64,000 nt of DNA from Vibrio sp. 99-8-1. Its GTDB lineage: Bacteria > Pseudomonadota > Gammaproteobacteria > Enterobacterales > Vibrionaceae. Numbering within the stretch: position 1 is the first letter of the stretch; each line of letters begins with the position of its first letter. A program made the translations under genes and the position numbers. Location: the NCBI RefSeq assembly GCF_013114595.1, contig NZ_VTXE01000010.1:62001-126000 (forward strand), given 5' to 3'. Below the pieces are notes generated by a model. It made no database searches and was not told the DNA's origin. It saw only the letters and a list, made by a program, of their open reading frames with translations. This document shows, one piece after another, positions 8,363 through 15,974 of the stretch.

Positions 8363-9025
8363 TTAACTGACTAACGTAATCAATTGAGAGATATTGCTAA
8401 TCTCAATGATTCCTTCATCCGTAAGTTGATCTTTATAAGGGTGACTTCTTAAATGAATGGTTTGAATACCCGCTCGTATGCCGGCTTTGACACCTTTAGC
8501 GGTATCGTCAATGTAAACACACTCCTCTGGAGAGAAGCCCATATTCATTGCGGCATAAAGTAATAGATCCGGTTCTGGCTTCCAGCTATTGGCATCAAAA
8601 GCAGAAAATACATTGCCATTAAAACGACTCTTCAGTCCGGTGAGGTCGAGATAAAACTCAATTTTACTTTTAGGGCTGTTAGAGACCACGCAGTATTGAA
8701 TATCCTGTTCATTTAGCTGCGACAATAACAACTCTACACCCTCTGATGCTTTTAACGACGCCTGGAACAGTACTTGAGTTTGTTCCCGATACATAGGTTC
8801 AAGTTCGTCAAGGCTAACATTGACGCCCAACCTATCTCTGGTTTCAGTTAGAATATCCGCTATCTTTCCGCCTCTAAAATGTTTCTCAAAATCGTCGTAA
8901 CTCACCGAGTCATCAAACGAAGAAAATACATTCACAAGTGCTTGGCAACACAAGGGCTCACTGTTGATTAGTACACCATCACAATCAAAGATGACACACT
9001 TAACTTTATTATTTTTTGTCATCAT
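8363..9025 (-). CDS. HAD-superfamily sugar phosphatase, YieH-like
   Basis: A 220-residue HAD subfamily IA hydrolase. Motif I is FDCDGVL near residue 14, motif II VVSNSPKSK, motif III WKPEPDLL, and motif IV YIDDTAKGVKAG. The order, spacing and the KPEPDLLLYAA stretch are closest to E. coli YieH (6-phosphogluconate phosphatase), but HAD substrates are poorly predicted from sequence. Two ATG codons in a row begin the frame and no clear Shine-Dalgarno is visible, so the start is approximate. Cytosolic; monocistronic. Confidence 0.8.
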   Translation of the reverse strand: MMTKNNKVKCVIFDCDGVLINSEPLCCQALVNVFSSFDDSVSYDDFEKHFRGGKIADILTETRDRLGVNVSLDELEPMYREQTQVLFQASLKASEGVELLLSQLNEQDIQYCVVSNSPKSKIEFYLDLTGLKSRFNGNVFSAFDANSWKPEPDLLLYAAMNMGFSPEECVYIDDTAKGVKAGIRAGIQTIHLRSHPYKDQLTDEGIIEISNISQLITLVS

Positions 9026-9283
9026 AATTTATTCACTTTTCTGTTTAAGCTACTTCCTTTCAAATCAGTCATACTCATTATCAAATCTCTAATTAGTAAT
9101 CATGACTGATTGATCAACAAGACAAACGGTGTAAGCAGCATTTGACTTGCACATTTATAATAAGTCATTGCTTTCTATACTGAACAACAAAGCGGTGGGA
9201 ATGATGTCTGTATCCGTACAAAAGAATAAATTTTCTAGCCGGATCACTTAATCAACTATAAAAGGTATAGAGGTGAATGACAG

Positions 9284-9802
9284 TTATGAGCTCGTTTGAC
9301 CTAAAGCCAATGTATAGGAAGAGCAGTTATATTGACTATTCACGATCTCGATAAGCTGGTCAGCAAACTGCGCCTTAATTTCCTCATCATCACAATTAGT
9401 GGCTATATCTGAGATCAGTAGATCGCCATTATGCGCTGTCAGCAACGCGCAAATCACCGGCGTTCCTTTTTTAAAGCCAATATACATCGGTTGGTCAGGG
9501 GATAAGGATATTTGGGCAAAGAACTCTAGCACTACCGCTTGCTCTTCCGCGTTCGGCCATTGAGAGGCTTGTAATTGAGCAAACATCACCGTAAGGCGGT
9601 GAAAATCAACTAAATAGATATCATCGATAAATTTGCTTTCCGTTAATTTGGTCTGAACGGTACGCTGGCTATATTCGACATTAATCTGACTTTTTAGGTA
9701 TAGCGCTTTGCCTGCTAGGCTCTCAGGAGTTGGGTACGCAACATCAACATGACTTAACAGCCATTGATTCTTTTTTTCAGTAACTATGTCTTGAAAACTC
9801 AT
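9284..9802 (-). CDS. Conserved hypothetical protein (172 aa)
   Basis: Soluble, mildly acidic protein without signal peptide or membrane segment. AGG stands 6 nt upstream of the ATG. The middle part (PMYIGFKKGTPVICALL, then DLLISDIATN) alternates strand-like and helix-like stretches in a way reminiscent of GNAT-type acyltransferase folds, but I see no reliable acetyl-CoA binding motif. Family not recognised. A tiny lipoprotein gene lies 36 bp upstream on the same strand. Confidence 0.6.
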   Translation of the reverse strand: MSFQDIVTEKKNQWLLSHVDVAYPTPESLAGKALYLKSQINVEYSQRTVQTKLTESKFIDDIYLVDFHRLTVMFAQLQASQWPNAEEQAVVLEFFAQISLSPDQPMYIGFKKGTPVICALLTAHNGDLLISDIATNCDDEEIKAQFADQLIEIVNSQYNCSSYTLALGQTSS

Positions 9803-9838
9803 ATAACCTGGCCATTGTTGGGAAGAATAAAGAACGGA

Positions 9839-9943
9839 TTAACCCCAAATATCACACACAGTGGCATTACACACATCCGATGTTGGGGAAGAACTGCACG
9901 CTGCAAGCATACAGAGCATTAAAATTAACAACAAGTTTCTCAT
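9839..9943 (-). CDS. Tiny predicted lipoprotein (34 aa)
   Basis: A 34-codon frame with GGAG 9 nt before its ATG. The protein begins MRNLLLILMLCMLAACSSS, a textbook lipoprotein signal with lipobox LAAC and the lipidated Cys16, leaving an 18-residue mature peptide with two further cysteines (C25, C30) that could form a disulphide. It resembles the many very short lipoproteins of enterics and vibrios in layout only. It precedes the 172-residue hypothetical gene and could share its transcript. Confidence 0.7.
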   Translation of the reverse strand: MRNLLLILMLCMLAACSSSPTSDVCNATVCDIWG

Positions 9944-10153
9944 TACTTTGCTCCAAAAATAAATGACTTATGCACATGGCGGCGCCAAACACTCTTTTAC
10001 CATACAGGCATTTTAAGTTATCAAGTGACTTGGGTATATAGTCAAATAGGTGTTAATATTATTTACCTAATAACATCCACTGATGTTTTGTTTTGGGTTT
10101 GATTCTCTTAAAAGAGTTCATACCGTAAGCATTTTCCAACGACGAGCCCACTT

Positions 10154-10624
10154 ATGTATAAAAAGATACTATTAATACCTGCATTAGCGTTAACTTTATC
10201 GGCATGTGACAAAAATGAGGTCGGCGATGTTAGCCTTGGAATGTTCACTATGCAGGACATTAAGCTTAATCACTTGGTCGACCCAATCGTCACTGGCGTA
10301 ACTTGCCACATTGCGTCTGTTGAAGATGATTTAGCCTTTGCGGATCCATCTGACTCTTCTATTGCTTGTCGCCAAACGGGCGAAATAACGGCAGAAATGA
10401 TCGCCAATATCGACACAAGCAAGTCGGGAGAAGTGGTGTTTAAGAAGTCGAAAAGTATCTTTTTCAAATCGATGAAAATTAGACGTATCTTTGATAAAGA
10501 GAATCAAACACTGATGTATTTGTCTTACTCTACAAAAGAGACATCAGGTAGTTTCAAGCACAGTCTCTCTACCGTGCCGTTGTGGGGAACCAAAGCTTAT
10601 CAAACAGTGACGAATGTAGAGTAA
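10154..10624 (+). CDS. creA: CreA family lipoprotein
   Basis: A 156-residue protein matching the CreA family (DUF1329-independent periplasmic proteins of unknown role). It has the family signatures VDPIVTGVTCHIAS, ACRQTGEI, GEVVFKKSKSIFFKSMKIRR and LMYLSYSTK. Unlike E. coli CreA, which has a plain signal peptide, this N-terminus has a lipobox LSAC with Cys18, so it is probably a lipoprotein. GAG sits 10 nt before the ATG. Despite the name, no creBCD genes are near. Confidence 0.88.
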   Translation: MYKKILLIPALALTLSACDKNEVGDVSLGMFTMQDIKLNHLVDPIVTGVTCHIASVEDDLAFADPSDSSIACRQTGEITAEMIANIDTSKSGEVVFKKSKSIFFKSMKIRRIFDKENQTLMYLSYSTKETSGSFKHSLSTVPLWGTKAYQTVTNVE

Positions 10625-11030
10625 TAGACACAAGCGTCCGTTTTACTCACACAGATGCGAATTAGAAGCCACGCGACCTTGAACTGACCTTCAATAGTTA
10701 CGTGGCTTTATAACAGAACGAATACTCTATAGTGTTTTCATTGTACAAATTGCTGATATTGCCATCATTAATGCTAGCCTTTCATCAAGTTTCTGGCACA
10801 AAATTAACACACTACAGTTTGATTCCATGATAATATTCTCACCCTCATTGAACCCACATCACTAGAGTGACAGCAGGTTCAACACTTGTACTGAATCTAA
10901 TAACTAACTGAGCCGTTAAAAGTTGACCAATGTACCTAATGCACTCTTACGTGCAGCTAAGGTAACGTATGCTTACTTGTTGATTACTTAGCTATCAAAT
11001 TTTAACACTGGTTCAGTGATAGAGGTGCCT
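10625..11030. other. 406-bp intergenic region upstream of fhs
   Basis: Contains a possible creA terminator: AAGCCACG (10676-10683) with CGTGGCTT (10711-10718), a long loop and a weak T tail. The rest must include the fhs promoter and leader, but I see no known riboswitch or operator. Confidence 0.4.
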
Positions 11031-12779
11031 ATGCAAAATGACATCCAGATCTGTCGTAATACCCCACTTCAAAACATTGCCAACATCGCTAAAAAGTTTG
11101 GTCTCAACGCTGAAGAGTTTTCATCTCACGGGGAGCATAAAGCAAAAATCTCACTAACCAGTTTAGAAAGAAATAAATACAATAAAGACGGAAAACTTAT
11201 TCTCGTTACAGCGATTACGCCAACCCCTCTTGGTGAGGGAAAAACCGTCACCACCATTGGTCTTGCCCAAGGCTTAGCGAAATTAAATCACTCTGTTGCA
11301 GCTTGTATTCGGCAACCTTCTATGGGGCCGGTGTTTGGCGTTAAAGGGGGTGCAGCAGGCGGAGGATTCAGTCAAGTCGCACCAATGGAAGAGTTGAACT
11401 TACACCTTACCGGTGATATTCATGCGGTTACCGCCGCTCACAACTTAGCGGCAGCGGCGATTGATGCTCGCCTCTATCACGAAGAAAAACTGGGTTACAC
11501 CACTTTTGAACAAAAAACCGCATTAACAGCCGTTAAAATCGATAAAGAGAATATCGTATGGCGACGGGTGATGGATCATAACGATCGCGCACTACGTATG
11601 GTCACGATTGGTAAAAACCAGCAAGATAAAACCGTAAACGGAATTGAAAGAGAAGAAGGCTTTGATATTTCTGCCGCGTCTGAGCTTATGGCAATACTGG
11701 CATTAGCAAGCGACCTACGCGACTTACGCCGAAGGATTGGTGCTATTGTTTTAGCCTACAACCTCGACGGCGAACCCATTACTGCAGAAGATTTAAACGT
11801 CGCAGGGGCAATGACGGTCACCATGAAAGACGCCATTGAACCGACGTTAATGCAAACACTTGAAGGAGTCCCAACTCTTATCCATTCAGGACCGTTCGCA
11901 AATATCGCTCATGGTAATTCTTCCATCATTGCCGACAATTTGGCCTTAAAACTGACCGACTATACCGTCACTGAGGGTGGATTTGGTTCTGATATGGGCT
12001 TCGAAAAAGCCTGTAACATTAAAGCGACCGCTTCTGGTAAAGCACCAGATTGTGCCGTAATTGTCGCTACCCTTCGTGGTCTAAAAGCCAACTCCGGCGT
12101 CTACAATCTAAACCCCGGACAAACTCTTCCAGAGTCCATTTTTGATGCTGACATTGACACTTTAAAAGCGGGTTTTAGTAACCTAAAATGGCACATCGAA
12201 AACGTCACTCGCTACGGCGTACCCGCTGTTGTAGCGATTAACCGCTTTCCACAAGATAGCCAGCAAGAATTAGATTTATTGAAATCTTGGATTGAAGAGT
12301 TACAACAACCAGTAACTGCAGAAATAAGTGATGCATTTAGTCAGGGGGGCGAAGGCGCCATGTCTCTGGCTAAAAAAGTCGTCAAAGCCTGTGACAACGA
12401 GTTTACGTTTCAGCCTTTATATAGCAATGACGATAGCTTAGAAAACAAGATCATGACGGTGTGCGAAGTTGGATATGGTGCTCGGCAGGTCAACCTAACG
12501 ACAAAAGCAAAACAACAATTGCGTCGTTATAAAGCCCTAGGTTACGACAAGCTCAGCGTCTGTATGGCAAAAACGCCTTTGTCCATATCGACAGATCCTA
12601 GCGTGAAAGGGGCGCCTAGAGACTTTGATGTTGATATTCGTGAATTAAAGCTCTGTGCGGGTGCGGAGTTTATTTACGCACTATGTGGAAATGTAATGAC
12701 AATGCCCGGTTTACCGGAAAAACCGGCATTTATGAACTTGGATATTGATGATGAGGGCAACGTTGTTGGTTTAAGTTGA
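11031..12779 (+). CDS. fhs: Formate--tetrahydrofolate ligase
   Basis: This enzyme makes 10-formyl-tetrahydrofolate from formate, THF and ATP. The 582-residue protein is of normal length. The ATP loop [10 protein letters not shown] spans residues 64-72, followed by [19 protein letters not shown], the [12 protein letters not shown] block and a C-terminal PGLP motif typical of the family. I start it at ATG 11031 because AGAGGT lies 5 nt upstream; a GTG 15 nt earlier is in frame. A 4x7-bp tandem repeat follows the gene. Cytosolic one-carbon metabolism. Confidence 0.95.
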   Translation: MQNDIQICRNTPLQNIANIAKKFGLNAEEFSSHGEHKAKISLTSLERNKYNKDGKLILVTAITPTPLGEGKTVTTIGLAQGLAKLNHSVAACIRQPSMGPVFGVKGGAAGGGFSQVAPMEELNLHLTGDIHAVTAAHNLAAAAIDARLYHEEKLGYTTFEQKTALTAVKIDKENIVWRRVMDHNDRALRMVTIGKNQQDKTVNGIEREEGFDISAASELMAILALASDLRDLRRRIGAIVLAYNLDGEPITAEDLNVAGAMTVTMKDAIEPTLMQTLEGVPTLIHSGPFANIAHGNSSIIADNLALKLTDYTVTEGGFGSDMGFEKACNIKATASGKAPDCAVIVATLRGLKANSGVYNLNPGQTLPESIFDADIDTLKAGFSNLKWHIENVTRYGVPAVVAINRFPQDSQQELDLLKSWIEELQQPVTAEISDAFSQGGEGAMSLAKKVVKACDNEFTFQPLYSNDDSLENKIMTVCEVGYGARQVNLTTKAKQQLRRYKALGYDKLSVCMAKTPLSISTDPSVKGAPRDFDVDIRELKLCAGAEFIYALCGNVMTMPGLPEKPAFMNLDIDDEGNVVGLS

Positions 12780-12806
12780 ATGCGGTGAAGCTATGCGTTT
12801 CATTTA

Positions 12807-12834
12807 AGCAATTAGCAATTAGCAATTAGCAATT
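12807..12834. repeat. Four tandem AGCAATT units
   Basis: Four exact 7-bp copies of AGCAATT stand in a row just after fhs. ATAATTGCTAATTAT at about 12868-12882, overlapping the 3' end of the next gene, is complementary to the last unit and can pair with it to form a hairpin between the convergent genes. Confidence 0.8.
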
Positions 12835-12874
12835 ATCGAGTTAACTGAATCACCCTCTATTAATCTTATAATTG

Positions 12875-13492
12875 CTAATTATTCGCTAATATAAATGTTA
12901 GCTCTACACGGCGATTGCACGCCTTGCCCGGTACCGTGCTGTTATTACAAGCTGGTGCATGTTTTCCGTAACCACGGGTATAAATCGCCCCAGAGCTCAC
13001 TTTACCATTCATTAACTGCTGTTTTACTTGCAAGGCTCTATTCTCTGACAACGAGTCATTCAACTTATTGGTTCCAGTGCTATCTGTATGTCCGTCAATA
13101 ACAATATCTACATTAGGTTGATTGGCTAAATAAACAGACAGCGCATCTAACCACTGTTTAGAGCCTTTAGATACCTTGCTCGAACCAGTATTAAAGTTAA
13201 TCTTCTGTTTCAATTTGATCATTAAGTGCCCACCAGGCACCACTTCGTGCTCAATGCCTTGGCTCGACAAAAAGGCTAATAATCCTTGTAGCTCTTCACT
13301 ACGGCGCTGTCCATATGGCCCTTCAACACTCGGTGTTGACATGTTCGCAACCGGTTCGTCAGGTTCAGCCCAATCGGGGTGCAACAGTTGTGACTCATCG
13401 CGGGGGGCGGTATCTAACATAGACATGGCTTCCATATCCATACTGCCGCATCCGGCTAAAACCAATAATAGTAATGCACTCAATATTTTCAC
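12875..13492 (-). CDS. OmpA-family lipoprotein
   Basis: A 205-residue outer-membrane lipoprotein. The signal ends in lipobox LAGC (Cys15). A low-complexity linker follows, and residues ~90-203 form an OmpA-like peptidoglycan-binding domain with INFNTGSSKVSKGSKQWLD, IVIDGHTDSTG, LSENRALQVKQQL and CNRRVELTF. It starts at GTG with a GGTGA ribosome site. It probably anchors the outer membrane to peptidoglycan. It may share a bidirectional end with fhs. Confidence 0.88.
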   Translation of the reverse strand: MKILSALLLLVLAGCGSMDMEAMSMLDTAPRDESQLLHPDWAEPDEPVANMSTPSVEGPYGQRRSEELQGLLAFLSSQGIEHEVVPGGHLMIKLKQKINFNTGSSKVSKGSKQWLDALSVYLANQPNVDIVIDGHTDSTGTNKLNDSLSENRALQVKQQLMNGKVSSGAIYTRGYGKHAPACNNSTVPGKACNRRVELTFILANN

Positions 13493-13647
13493 GGATTCAC
13501 CATGTTAGATACTTTCAAAAATCCAATAACTATAGCTATCGGCTGAAAATTGATATTCTTTACAGCTAAGTTTTGCAAATTGAGGCTTTTTTCCTTACCA
13601 GTGAAATTGTAGAATCATAAGCCACGTTTACAAATTGTTAATATAGC

Positions 13648-14277
13648 ATGCATAAAAAAATCTTTACTGCCTTAATTACTTTAGTCTCAGCTTTGATCTT
13701 ATCGGCTTGTAGTGAGAGCAACACACCTCAACTCGACAAGCATTTTTCTAAACTTCCTCATGATGTGACTTCTTATGGTCTATCCCCTATTACAGAGGTA
13801 TTTTCACTGACTTGTGGTCACTGTCTAAATATGGAAGAGCACCTTCCTGAAATAGAAAAGCTGACAAACCAAACCATTGGTAAAGTACATGTCACTTTCA
13901 ACCAAAGTGCCAAAGTTAGCGCGATGTTTTATTACACCGCAGAAATGCAGTTTGGCAAAAAGCCACCAAGCGAATTTTTGCAACGTCTGTTTAAAGCAAT
14001 GCAACAAAGGGATATCACCGATCAAGATCGTCAAGCCCTACTTGAAGGCATTTATACCGACGCAGGCATAATCAGCCCTTATCAACTGTCTAAAAAACAG
14101 TCTGCTTCCATGCTACAACTTGTCACCGTTGCAGAAGAGATCTCTAGTAAAGCTGACATTAATTCTGTTCCAAGTTTTATAATTAAAGGCAAATATCTGT
14201 TGAATACAGAGGAACATAAAGATACTCAACAGCTAGCCGACACCATTAACTTTATTCTTTCTGACCCTAATTTATAA
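13648..14277 (+). CDS. DsbA-like thioredoxin-fold lipoprotein
   Basis: A 209-residue periplasmic thiol oxidoreductase. The signal carries lipobox LSAC with Cys21, so it is probably membrane-tethered, unusual for DsbA proteins. The active site is C56-G-H-C59 within [13 protein letters not shown], and the cis-proline loop [13 protein letters not shown] lies in the C-terminal third, with a helical insertion between, as in DsbA. The FKBP isomerase gene begins 10 bp later, so the two probably form an operon for folding exported proteins. Confidence 0.85.
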   Translation: MHKKIFTALITLVSALILSACSESNTPQLDKHFSKLPHDVTSYGLSPITEVFSLTCGHCLNMEEHLPEIEKLTNQTIGKVHVTFNQSAKVSAMFYYTAEMQFGKKPPSEFLQRLFKAMQQRDITDQDRQALLEGIYTDAGIISPYQLSKKQSASMLQLVTVAEEISSKADINSVPSFIIKGKYLLNTEEHKDTQQLADTINFILSDPNL

Positions 14278-14287
14278 GGAACTAGGC

Positions 14288-14761
14288 ATGTCCAAAATTA
14301 TCTTCCCGATCGTTATATTGGTTTTAGCGGGATTCTTTATTTATCGCACTTGGAACAACAATAAACTGGCAAACGAGAACTTTGAGCTAGGGCAAGCATT
14401 TTTGGCAGAAAACAGTCAAAAAGAAGGGGTAATCACCACAGAAAGCGGTTTGCAATACCAAGTGCTACAACAAGGAACGGGAACCGTTCATCCGGGCGCG
14501 AACACCACAGTGAAAGTCCATTACCATGGAACATTAACGGATGGAACCGTATTTGATAGCTCAGTAGAGAGAAATGAACCTATCTCTTTTCCACTGAATA
14601 AAGTGATTAAAGGCTGGCAAGAAGGTGTGCAGCTTATGGTTGAAGGCGAAAAAGTCAGACTATTTGTACCAAGCACATTAGGTTATGGTAAATCAGGTTC
14701 TGGTCCTATTCCTCCAGCTTCAGTGCTTATTTTTGATGTAGAGCTGCTAGAAATACAGTAA
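14288..14761 (+). CDS. Membrane-anchored FKBP-type peptidyl-prolyl isomerase
   Basis: A 157-residue protein. Residues 4-20 form an uncleaved N-terminal helix ([16 protein letters not shown]), then a short linker and an FKBP domain from ~50: [51 protein letters not shown]. These are the conserved FK506-binding residues. AAGGA precedes the ATG. Periplasmic side expected from its pairing with the DsbA-like gene just upstream. A strong terminator follows. Confidence 0.92.
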   Translation: MSKIIFPIVILVLAGFFIYRTWNNNKLANENFELGQAFLAENSQKEGVITTESGLQYQVLQQGTGTVHPGANTTVKVHYHGTLTDGTVFDSSVERNEPISFPLNKVIKGWQEGVQLMVEGEKVRLFVPSTLGYGKSGSGPIPPASVLIFDVELLEIQ

Positions 14762-14778
14762 CAACGACTCTAGTAATT

Positions 14779-14805
14779 GAAAATGGCGGACACACCGCCA
14801 TTTTC
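14779..14805. terminator. Bidirectional terminator between fkp-type gene and yqaB
   Basis: An 11-bp stem, GAAAATGGCGG (14779-14789) with CCGCCATTTTC (14795-14805), loop ACACA, flanked by A and T runs so that it can act on both convergent genes. Confidence 0.8.
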
Positions 14806-14830
14806 ATTAGAACTGACTCGCTTGATGATT

Positions 14831-15436
14831 TCAACTCTGCACAAGTGGCATGAATTCAAAGCCAGAAGCGGTCACCAAGATACAATCCATTCCAGCTGCA
14901 TGAGCAGCTTGCATTCCCATTTCAGTATCTTCAAACACCACACATTGTGAAGACTCTATGGCTAAGTTTTTTGCCGCCAGTAAGAATGTATCCGGTTCAG
15001 GCTTATAATTCTCTACTTCACTAGAGGTAACAATACTATCGAAATAGTTCGTTAATTTATGGTCATCGAGCAGGCTCAAGGCATTTTGTCGCTGACTACC
15101 TGTGCCCAGTGCAATTTTTTTGTTTCCGTGAACGGCTCGAAGCACATCAAATGTATGCGAAATAACGTTGCCCTTCTCTTCTAACGCAGCAAAACTTGCC
15201 ATTTTATAATCTGCGACCTGATAGACATCTAATGTTTTTGAATAACGAGCATTGATCGCTTCCGCTATTTTGAAACTAGGTTTGCCACCCATACTATGAA
15301 TCCACTCTCTATCAAAAGGGACATTAAAGTGGTCAGTGGTGGCTTGCCATGCATGCAAATGTGAAGGCATTGTATCTATTAAGGTGCCATCCATATCAAA
15401 AATCACGGCTTGATATTCGGATAGGTCAATTTTCAT
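14831..15436 (-). CDS. yqaB: HAD phosphatase, fructose-1-phosphatase type
   Basis: A 201-residue HAD-IA protein whose motifs match E. coli YqaB: FDMDGTLIDTMPSHLHAW (motif I), ALGTGS (II), YKPEPDTFLLAA (III) and CVVFEDTEMGMQAAHAAGMD (IV). YqaB dephosphorylates fructose-1-phosphate and 6-phosphogluconate. The frame is open 20 codons upstream, but ATG 15436 has AGGA 9 nt before it and matches the family N-terminus. It is divergent from arfB with only 61 bp between, so they share a promoter region. Confidence 0.88.
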   Translation of the reverse strand: MKIDLSEYQAVIFDMDGTLIDTMPSHLHAWQATTDHFNVPFDREWIHSMGGKPSFKIAEAINARYSKTLDVYQVADYKMASFAALEEKGNVISHTFDVLRAVHGNKKIALGTGSQRQNALSLLDDHKLTNYFDSIVTSSEVENYKPEPDTFLLAAKNLAIESSQCVVFEDTEMGMQAAHAAGMDCILVTASGFEFMPLVQS

Positions 15437-15497
15437 CGCGTTTTCCTGTAGAATTGATGTCGGGAGTATACCCAATAATAAAAGAATAAGGATCAAT

Positions 15498-15917
15498 ATG
15501 TTAAAAATTTCTAATAGTGTTGAACTCAGCGAATGGGAGATTCAACTCACAGCAATTCGCGCACAAGGTGCAGGAGGTCAAAACGTTAATAAAGTTTCCA
15601 GCGCGATACACCTGCGTTTTGATATTCAACATTCAACCTTACCGGACTTTTATAAGCAGCGTTTATTGCAGTTAAAAGATCAACGAATTACTAAAGAAGG
15701 GGTTGTAGTCATTAAGGCACAGCAACATAGGACTCAAGAGAAAAACCGTGAAGATGCCTTGTTTAGATTGCAGCAGTTGATTCAGTCGGTTGCTAAAGTG
15801 GACAAAGTTAGAAGAGCTACCAAGCCGACGAAATCGTCACAGAGAAAGCGTGTCGACAACAAAACACAAAAAGGAAAACTAAAAGCGCTACGAGGCAAAG
15901 TCCGTAGCGCGGTCTAA
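15498..15917 (+). CDS. arfB: Alternative ribosome-rescue factor / peptidyl-tRNA hydrolase
   Basis: ArfB (YaeJ) hydrolyses peptidyl-tRNA on stalled ribosomes without a stop codon. The 139-residue protein has the release-factor GGQ motif (G26-G27-Q28 in RAQGAGGQNVNK) and a long basic C-terminal tail (KPTKSSQRKR ... KGKLKALRGK) that in the family enters the mRNA channel. AAGGA precedes the ATG. No truncation. Confidence 0.95.
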   Translation: MLKISNSVELSEWEIQLTAIRAQGAGGQNVNKVSSAIHLRFDIQHSTLPDFYKQRLLQLKDQRITKEGVVVIKAQQHRTQEKNREDALFRLQQLIQSVAKVDKVRRATKPTKSSQRKRVDNKTQKGKLKALRGKVRSAV

Positions 15918-15974
15918 CCCACGAACTTGACCTGCTTAAATCCAATTAACCCCATACCTGTTTCATCACCATCC

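Noticed and set aside
10740..11015. Riboswitch in the fhs leader
   Set aside because: No recognisable folate, glycine or purine aptamer core; only weak inverted repeats.
13176..13508. Plus-strand ORF opposite the OmpA-like lipoprotein
   Set aside because: Antisense shadow rich in Pro/Ser/Cys; no start context.
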